45,067 nt of DNA from Prevotella sp. GTDB taxonomy: Bacteria > Bacillota > Clostridia > Oscillospirales > Ruminococcaceae. The notes below the pieces were generated by a model that worked only from the letters and a program-made list of their open reading frames with translations, searched no databases and had not been told where the DNA came from. The stretch's first letter is position 1. Each line of letters begins with the position of its first letter. A program made the position numbers and the translations under genes. Shown one piece after another: positions 39,198-45,067 of the stretch. The stretch spans positions 216,283 through 261,349 of the forward strand of contig JAMPIC010000002.1 of assembly GCA_023663025.1 (NCBI GenBank), written 5' to 3'.

Positions 39198-42140
39198 TCA
39201 GTAAATATCGGCGATCGCTTTACCCCAGTTCTCGACAATTTTAGAGCACATTTCAATATCGCCGTTTTCAGCCGCGCCCCGCAATTGTTCAAAATACACC
39301 TGATTAACGCCTCGGTATCCGTTTTTCGCCATCTTTTCTATAACGGCGTCCACCTCGAGAGTGTCGAAATTGTCCAGAGCAATTTGCAGCTCGTCAAGCA
39401 TAAGAAATGCCTTATCGCCGTCTGAACCCGAATTGACAAGGTATATGCCCCATTCGTCGACGATTTTCAGACATTCGTCGATATCGCTTCCCTCAGCAGC
39501 TTTTTTCAGCTGCTCAAAGAAATCTGCGTTTTTATCCGAGTATTTGGACATCGACATTTCTTCAATGACCTCGTCAATTTGCAGTGTATCGAACGCGTCG
39601 AGAGCTTCCTGCATTTTTTCGAGCATACTCATTATTTCTTCAAATTGAGCGATATGTTCCTCCTCTTCGGAATCGTCGGCAAAGAACGGCTGCAGGGCGT
39701 CTTTCAGCTTCATGTACTCCTCAAGCATCGGACCTGTTTTTTCATTGATAAGCGCAATATTTCCCTCGTTGCCCGCCTTTTCCATTTCGGCGGCAAGCTC
39801 GGAAATATGATTTGCGCCTATCTGCTTTGAGGTGCTTTTCAGCGCGTGGACTTCAACGGTGTAATCCCGCCAGAATTCAGCCTCCTGATGCTCGAGTATG
39901 GCATGGTACTTTTTATCGATCGCACCGAAATATTCTTTAAGAACCGACCAGAACAGCTTCTCGCTTCCGAGCCGCGCTATCGCTTCCTTTGTGTCAAGCG
40001 CCTCGATATTGGCTATATCGGAGGGATACTGCGTTTCGTCCTCCGCTCCCGCCTGATTCTTGACGGAGCTTTCCAAAACGTCCAATTTATCCGCAGGGAG
40101 TATTTTTTCCTTAGGCAGCCATTTTTTCAGTTTTGAAACCGCGTCCTTTACGTCGATAGGCTTTGCGATAAAGTCGTTCATGCCTTCTTTCAGGAACATT
40201 TCCCTTGCTCCGCCGATAGCGTTAGCCGTCAGCGCTATGATGGGAACGTCGTTATAGCTCGGCACAAGCCGTCTGATAATATGAGTTGCCTCAACGCCGT
40301 CCACCTCGGGCATCATGTGATCCATAAAAATTATGTCGTATCTGATGTAGTGGATTTTCTCGATAGCCTCCGCCGCGCTTGCCGCAACGTCCACATTCAT
40401 ATGCAGAGGTTCAAGCAGACCTTTTGCAACGGTCAGATTTACGGAATTGTCGTCAACCACGAGAATATGAGCGTCAGGCGCGACAAAATTAAAGCTGACG
40501 TTTTCGGCGGTGTCGTTCTCAAAGCTTATCTCCCTTATACCCATTGCGTTGTAAAGGCTGAGAGAATAAACCGGCTTGCTGATAGTCCGCACATTGGGAA
40601 TGTCAATGGCGCCAATGCTGTCGTAATTTGCAATGACGATACACTGTATATCCGGATTTTTTTTCAGACTTTCCTGTATAGTTTTGGTAAAAAACACCTT
40701 TTCGACAATAAGGTAGTCGATTTGCAGACCGTCCGTGGAACTTACGTCGGAAAGATCGATGTAGTCCGTAACCCCGATCCAGTTCAGATCCAATATGAGC
40801 TGCTTTTTGACATACTCGCTGCTTACAAGGAACGCCGTTTTAAAGTTCTTTTCAAGCTTCGGAACGATAGGCGTTGCGTCGATGATCTTCTGCGGGACGC
40901 TGAACGAAAACGTCGTCCCCTTTTCATATTCGCTTTCGACGGATATCTCTCCGCCCATAAGGGTAAGGAGCTGCCGCGAGATCGCAAGTCCCAGACCAGT
41001 TCCCTCGATATTTCTGTTCCGCTTGCTGTCCACCTGTTGGAAGGAATTGAACAGTTTGTGCATATCGTCCTTTTTAATGCCTATTCCCGTGTCGCTTACT
41101 TTGACTTTCATAATCGCCGTAGTTTTATCATCGCAGTCAAAATCAATTTTAAGGTGAACTTCACCCTGATGAGTAAATTTGACCGCGTTCGTAAGAAGAT
41201 TAAGTATTATCTGATGTATTCTCACGCTGTCGCCGTAAAGGCTTTGCGGCAGATTTGGAGCGATATCCATGGTAAATTCGATTTCCTTGCCGCCGATACG
41301 GCTGTTCACAATGCTTGTCAGGTCGTTTATGAGAGAAAGCGGCTCATATTCTATCTCGACAATATCCATTTTGCCCGATTCGATCTTTGAAAAGTCAAGA
41401 ATATCGTTGATGATCACCAGCAGATTTTTGCTTGAAGCCTTTATCTGGTGAATGTACTCTCTCGCGGCAAAGGACATCTCCTCCCTCAGGGCAAGGTCGG
41501 CAAGACCGAGAACCGCGTTCATGGGCGTGCGTATCTCATGGCTCATGTTCGCGAGGAAATCCGATTTCATATGCGAAGCTTTTTCGATCTCGATATTGTT
41601 CTTGTACATGGCATAGCCCTTATAGGCGATGTTTGAAAGAGCCGTTGCGAATATGTAAAGAGAATTTGAAGCCTTTTCAAGCCGTTCCTTGCTTATAACG
41701 GGTATTTTCTTCACCGCCTCGGCGTACTCGTCGGGATCGATGCCGAGCTCGACGGCGGTCTTTCTTATTTTTTCAATATCGGGAGGCTCGGTAAGCACCT
41801 GTCCGCCGATAAAGCTGCCGATCATTTCTCCGTTAGCCATAATCGGCGCGGCAAAATCCATCAGTCCCGTGTGGCAGTAATACGAGCAGGAACCGCCCAT
41901 GGCAAGCGTAAGCTCCGCGCCGTTTTTGTCGCATTTTTCGCATCTTTTTCTGCCAAGCTCGGAGACCCTTGTGTATTTAAAACAAAATTCCGTAAAATTA
42001 CTGCCTTCGGTAACGGGAACGCCTTCGCTGTCCGTGGTAAGAGCAGCCATACCCGTCATATTTGAAAAGGCGTCCTGAATTTGCTGAAGTATGTCCGCGT
42101 CCACCAAATCTGTGATATACAAATTATCTTCGTTATTCAT
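39198..42140 (-). CDS. PocR-type hybrid sensor histidine kinase
   Basis: 980 residues, cytoplasmic (no membrane helix). In order: PocR sensory domain (about 8-175; Cys at 53, 67, 70, 85, 89, with EFCFKYTRVSELGRKRCEKC), HisKA with H201 (ANMSHEIRTPMNA), HATPase (NLLTNAVKFTH, GTGLGLAIS), a degenerate receiver (433-545), a receiver with D607 (IIFMDHMMPEVDG), and an HPt with H765 (EVHALKSTSKQIG). The C-terminal 145 residues contain two tandem copies of a 75-residue unit (839-898 and 914-972). It follows the response regulator by 151 bases. Weak ribosome site. Signal unknown. Confidence 0.93.
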   Translation of the reverse strand: MNNEDNLYITDLVDADILQQIQDAFSNMTGMAALTTDSEGVPVTEGSNFTEFCFKYTRVSELGRKRCEKCDKNGAELTLAMGGSCSYYCHTGLMDFAAPIMANGEMIGSFIGGQVLTEPPDIEKIRKTAVELGIDPDEYAEAVKKIPVISKERLEKASNSLYIFATALSNIAYKGYAMYKNNIEIEKASHMKSDFLANMSHEIRTPMNAVLGLADLALREEMSFAAREYIHQIKASSKNLLVIINDILDFSKIESGKMDIVEIEYEPLSLINDLTSIVNSRIGGKEIEFTMDIAPNLPQSLYGDSVRIHQIILNLLTNAVKFTHQGEVHLKIDFDCDDKTTAIMKVKVSDTGIGIKKDDMHKLFNSFQQVDSKRNRNIEGTGLGLAISRQLLTLMGGEISVESEYEKGTTFSFSVPQKIIDATPIVPKLEKNFKTAFLVSSEYVKKQLILDLNWIGVTDYIDLSDVSSTDGLQIDYLIVEKVFFTKTIQESLKKNPDIQCIVIANYDSIGAIDIPNVRTISKPVYSLSLYNAMGIREISFENDTAENVSFNFVAPDAHILVVDDNSVNLTVAKGLLEPLHMNVDVAASAAEAIEKIHYIRYDIIFMDHMMPEVDGVEATHIIRRLVPSYNDVPIIALTANAIGGAREMFLKEGMNDFIAKPIDVKDAVSKLKKWLPKEKILPADKLDVLESSVKNQAGAEDETQYPSDIANIEALDTKEAIARLGSEKLFWSVLKEYFGAIDKKYHAILEHQEAEFWRDYTVEVHALKSTSKQIGANHISELAAEMEKAGNEGNIALINEKTGPMLEEYMKLKDALQPFFADDSEEEEHIAQFEEIMSMLEKMQEALDAFDTLQIDEVIEEMSMSKYSDKNADFFEQLKKAAEGSDIDECLKIVDEWGIYLVNSGSDGDKAFLMLDELQIALDNFDTLEVDAVIEKMAKNGYRGVNQVYFEQLRGAAENGDIEMCSKIVENWGKAIADIY

Positions 42141-42291
42141 ATTCCATCACTGCCCCGAACCGCCCGCAAAGCGGCAAAGGGGGACTCTCCTTTCAAAATT
42201 TATAAAAGCCCGAAATCCGGAAAATCCGCAGTTTAAAATTCCCGCATTCTGTCCGTCCGAGAGGACATTCGGAGGAGCATGCGTCTCAGCT

Positions 42292-43173
42292 CTAATTTGT
42301 CAGGTTGCTTACCGTGGCGGTGAGCATATCCATGTCGATAGGCTTCAGCAGGTATCCGTGAGGCTTCAGGGACATGACTTCCATTATCTTTTCCCTTTCG
42401 GAAACGCCCGTCAGAAAGCATACGGGAATATTGGATATCTTAGGATTGCTTTTAATTCTTCTGAACACGTCCGCGCCTGTTTCAACCGGCATTTCGTAGT
42501 CCAGAATAACCAGATCCACGTCTTTGGTTTCGAGGAATTTTTCCACCACCAGACCGTTCACCATGGTCGTAACGTCGTATTCCTCTCCGAGGGCGGTTTT
42601 CAGCATTTTCAGCACTATGCGGTCGTCGTCGACTACAAGGATATGCTTTCTTCCCTGTTTCGGTTTTTTCGCAGCTGAAATTTCGGCAGCGGCGGCTTGC
42701 TCCGCTTCTTTTTCCTTTGCGACGACCTCGGCGGCTTTGGCTTCGATGGCGGCTTTTCTCGCTTTCTCGTCGGCAAGGACTTTCTCTTTGGCTCTGTTCA
42801 GCTCGTCAAAGTAGCGGGTTATTCTCAGGACAAGGTTATCCACCGTAATGGGACGGCGTATCAGCATATCTATGCCCACTTTGAGTATCGGATTTTTTTC
42901 GATCTCATTATAAGTATCGGCGTCGCATATAAGGAAAACGCTTGCGCCGTTATAGGCGTTATTGTCTTTCAGATTGCCGAGCTGCGGTAAAATGCTGCTG
43001 AATTCCGAATTTACAAAGCAGACGTAAGCGTCCGGCTTGAAAAGCTCGAAATGCGCGATAACGTCCTGCCAGCACGGCGTTGTGCTGAGCGATTTGAAGA
43101 ACGTATCGGTATGCTGGATAAAGTCCATAATCAGCGCGGGATTGTTTCCGCTCACAAGAATTTTATATTTCAT
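42292..43173 (-). CDS. Response regulator with degenerate N-terminal receiver
   Basis: 293 residues. The N-terminal 1-122 looks like a receiver without a clear phospho-Asp. A long Ala/Glu/Lys-rich linker (124-172), likely a coiled coil, follows. The C-terminal receiver (176-293) has VVDDDRIVL and phospho-site D225 (VILDYEMP), with YLLKPID. No DNA-binding output domain. It probably takes part in a phosphorelay with the following hybrid kinase, whose receiver and HPt could pass phosphate to D225. Confidence 0.9.
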   Translation of the reverse strand: MKYKILVSGNNPALIMDFIQHTDTFFKSLSTTPCWQDVIAHFELFKPDAYVCFVNSEFSSILPQLGNLKDNNAYNGASVFLICDADTYNEIEKNPILKVGIDMLIRRPITVDNLVLRITRYFDELNRAKEKVLADEKARKAAIEAKAAEVVAKEKEAEQAAAAEISAAKKPKQGRKHILVVDDDRIVLKMLKTALGEEYDVTTMVNGLVVEKFLETKDVDLVILDYEMPVETGADVFRRIKSNPKISNIPVCFLTGVSEREKIMEVMSLKPHGYLLKPIDMDMLTATVSNLTN

Positions 43174-43258
43174 AAAAATTCCTCTCTTATAATTTTAATT
43201 GCGGTCATTCCGTGCCAAAAAATGCCATAGGCGCGATAAGACCAAGGCTGCCCATATA

Positions 43259-43287
43259 ATTTTATAATATTTTGTAAAAAAAGTCAA
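43259..43287 (-). promoter_or_regulatory. Sigma-A promoter of the response regulator / hybrid kinase operon
   Basis: Minus strand TTGACT (43287-43282), 17 bp, TAAAAT (43264-43259), with an ~80-base leader. Confidence 0.8.
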
Positions 43288-43823
43288 GACTTTTTGTATA
43301 AATGGATAAAAAATATATGCGGCGCCGCAGCGGAGAGCCGGCGGAACATTTTATCGGTTATCCGTTTCGGAATATGCGCAAGCTTTAACTGTGAAAAGAA
43401 AGTATATTTGCTTGAAGCAAACTATGCCGCTCCGCGTGATAGTACGGCATTTCAGAACAACAGTTCGGAAATGATAATAAAATCACGGCATAATATGAGA
43501 AGTCATATTATGCCGGTAAATACACTTTTTGAAAATTTCAAATGATTTACAGTATTAATTTTTCCGGCCGCAATTAAAATATTTTAATCAATAGCATAAC
43601 TATCCCGCCAATAAACTTTTCAGACCTTATAATATACCGCAAAGCAGGGCGGTACTGTGATTTTTTCATCGCTGCGTGAAATTTCTCCTTCGATTTGAAG
43701 CCTCCCCTATGGGGTAAAATCAAAAAGTACGGCAAAATCCAAGCCTGTCGCTGTCAAGAAAAATATAAGCATAGAAAATCGTGTTAAAGCAATCGACAAG
43801 CAGATCAATAAACCAGATCATGG
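43288..43823. other. AT-rich gap with two strong palindromes, no gene
   Basis: Hairpin CGGCATAATATGA (43486-43498) with its complement at 43503-43515, 13 bp, loop GAAG. A 16-bp palindrome ATTAAAATATTTTAAT lies at 43573-43588. An 83-codon ORF at 43294-43545 has no ribosome site or recognisable protein. No T run follows the hairpin on either strand. The stretch borders decayed transposon DNA and may be part of it. Confidence 0.5.
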
Positions 43824-44028
43824 TCACATAAAAAGCACATCAAAAATCATAGCTAAGGTAAGAACACCCAAATATATCACGTCAAGCTTGTCGTAACGTG
43901 TAAAAATACGGCGGAAACGTTTTATTCTCAAAAAAATTGTTCAACCTCATTACGGCATTTGTAAAGTTCTTTATCGTATTTCCACGGATTTTTACGGTTT
44001 CTTTTTGTTTGCTTTGAAACCTCACAGC
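43824..44028 (-). pseudogene. IS5-type transposase C-terminal remnant
   Basis: In one frame the minus strand reads KNPWKYDKELYKCRNEVEQF and, after a shift in a seven-T run (43930-43936), LRIKRFRRIFTRYDKLDVIY, then TLAMIFDVLFM and a stop. This is the end of an IS5/IS427-type DDE transposase: (N/R)EVEQFF and RRIFTRYDKL. Upstream the frame has stops and the rest is missing. So it is a decayed piece with at least one frameshift; no terminal inverted repeat could be identified. Confidence 0.75.
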
Positions 44029-44304
44029 GGAATTATTATATGATACTTCGGGTAAAATTTTAAACAGGCAACAGTATATAAAGTATGTTACCCATGAGAG
44101 CGTTTTGCTTTTATTGATAAAGTACGCCAATAAGCATAGATTTTGTGGGTACAGAATTGGGGACGGTAATTATCATATAGCACACCGTGATTTTGCACCG
44201 GCTCAAGCACCGTTTGCTTCTTTTATAATATATTATTACAAGGCAGACATTTTCCGCTTTTCAATTGTTTTGAAAAAGCGTTAAAAATCAATTAAAACAA
44301 GTTA

Positions 44305-44332
44305 AAAACGCCGCACAACCGAACGGCGTTTT
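44305..44332. terminator. Hairpin terminator before the recombinase remnant
   Basis: AAAACGCCG (44305-44313) with CGGCGTTTT (44324-44332), loop 10 bases. It lies upstream of the recombinase promoter; which transcript it ends is unclear. Confidence 0.6.
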
Positions 44333-44349
44333 ACAGCGAAAATTAAGTC

Positions 44350-44378
44350 TTGATTTCCGCGGAATTTTGTGATATAAT
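44350..44378 (+). promoter_or_regulatory. Sigma-A promoter of the broken recombinase
   Basis: TTGATT (44350-44355), 17 bp, TATAAT (44373-44378), with AAAGGAG before the ATG at 44426. Still intact although the gene is broken. Confidence 0.75.
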
Positions 44379-44425
44379 AAAATTATCGGATATAGCTGCT
44401 TTGGAAACGAAAGGAGTAGTTAAAA

Positions 44426-45067
44426 ATGCCAAAGCAGAATAATTATAATGTTGGAATTTACGTCCGTTTGTCAAAGGACGACGAGCGTCTCGGTGAGTCC
44501 GTTTCTATTGAAAATCAGAAAATGATACTCACGAAATACGTCAGCGAACAGGGTTGGTGTACTAAAGAAATTTACGTTGACGACGGCTTTTCTGGCACGG
44601 ATTTTAACCGTCCCGCTGTAATTCGATTGCTCGACGACGCGAAAAACGGGAAAATTAATTTAATTATTGTAAAAGATTTGAGCCGTTTCGGGTGAAATTA
44701 TATTCAAATCGGGCAGTTAAAAATCCCCAAACGATTAATAAAAGCAAAATTCATCTTTGGTATGCGGAAGCAATACGGCGAATTGTCAATAATCCCACTT
44801 ATCTCGGTCATTTGGTACAGTTGCGGACGACGACGGTTTCTTATAAAAACCACAAAGTAATTAACCGTTCGGAGGACGAAATGGCAATTGTGAGAAATAC
44901 GCACGAGCCGCTTGTTTCACAGGAAATTTGGGATAAATGCCGCGAGGCAGAAAAGTCGGTAAATCAAGGAAAACCGTGAAAATATTTAAGGCACAATTAT
45001 CAATGCGGTGCGTACAGCCGTTTCGGGAAATTTTACTGCACGAGCCATTATATCAAAATGAAAGATA
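44426..45067 (+). pseudogene. Serine recombinase (resolvase type), broken and incomplete
   Basis: The N-terminal part has the catalytic Ser at residue 16 (IYVRLSKDDERL) and continues to KDLSRFG. There an in-frame TGA (44693-44695) replaces what should be an Arg codon, as NYIQIGQ continues in frame. After GQL (44719) the frame is lost. A later piece reads WYAEAIRRIVNNPTYLGHL and NHKVINRSEDEMAIV up to SVNQGKP, then a third piece HNYQCGAYSRFGKFYCTSHY in another frame. So it has one nonsense codon and two internal deletions with frameshifts relative to ~550-residue relatives. It runs off the right edge. Confidence 0.85.

Noticed and set aside
43294..43545. 83-codon ORF
   Set aside because: No ribosome site, no domain and it runs through a strong hairpin.

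Overview
The window looks like chromosomal DNA from a low- to mid-GC Clostridia lineage (Ruminococcus/Oscillospiraceae-like). Pointers are consensus sigma-A promoters with 17-bp spacers, strong AGGAGG-type ribosome sites, an IreB-family protein, a small SRP RNA next to dnaX-ybaB-recR, a stand-alone AICAR transformylase, BceAB- and OhrR-type modules, and many small lipoproteins. No species is claimed. Most genes lie on the minus strand.

Layout. 1-430: two tRNA-Gln genes with their own promoter and terminators. 506-1414: a lipoprotein. 1503-5376: ffs (SRP RNA), a TPR membrane protein, dnaX, ybaB and recR. 5554-8740: one operon of a CAP-domain secreted protein, GH51 arabinofuranosidase, a small Cys-rich protein and a DtxR-type regulator. 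8799-15428: glycolysis genes gpmI, tpiA and pgk, interspersed with an LRR surface protein, a SLOG-like protein, an XRE regulator and a 47-codon gene; pgk has a Rex-like operator. 15495-18714: PdaA-like deacetylase, IreB, a cell-wall-binding protein and a lipoprotein. 18772-20650: a peroxide-type operon gpx / TSCPD protein / flavodoxin / OhrR-like regulator, with a palindrome just after its promoter. 20688-23845: purH-type formyltransferase, a membrane protein and purD. 24189-29578: a transglutaminase-like protein, lepA, ogt and a PIN/NYN-like protein. 29644-31541: two GNAT acetyltransferases and two small genes behind a 31-codon leader ORF and a terminator. 31791-37874: feoB, a GT51 transglycosylase and a BceAB-type ABC transporter. 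37972-43287: an ATPase, then a response regulator and a large PocR-type hybrid histidine kinase. 43288-45067: decayed mobile DNA with an IS5-type transposase remnant and a broken serine recombinase that runs off the window.

The most interesting element is at 31272-31541. A consensus promoter drives a 31-codon ORF followed by a perfect 14-bp terminator, upstream of two acetyltransferase genes. Twelve nucleotides near the end of the ORF are complementary to the 5' arm of that terminator. This is the layout of a ribosome-controlled attenuator and it appears not to belong to a class I can name.

Other linked logic: the OhrR-like gene probably regulates its own operon. The BceAB pair carries a BceR-type box but has no adjacent BceRS genes. 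A DtxR-type metal regulator and an iron transporter occur in the same window.
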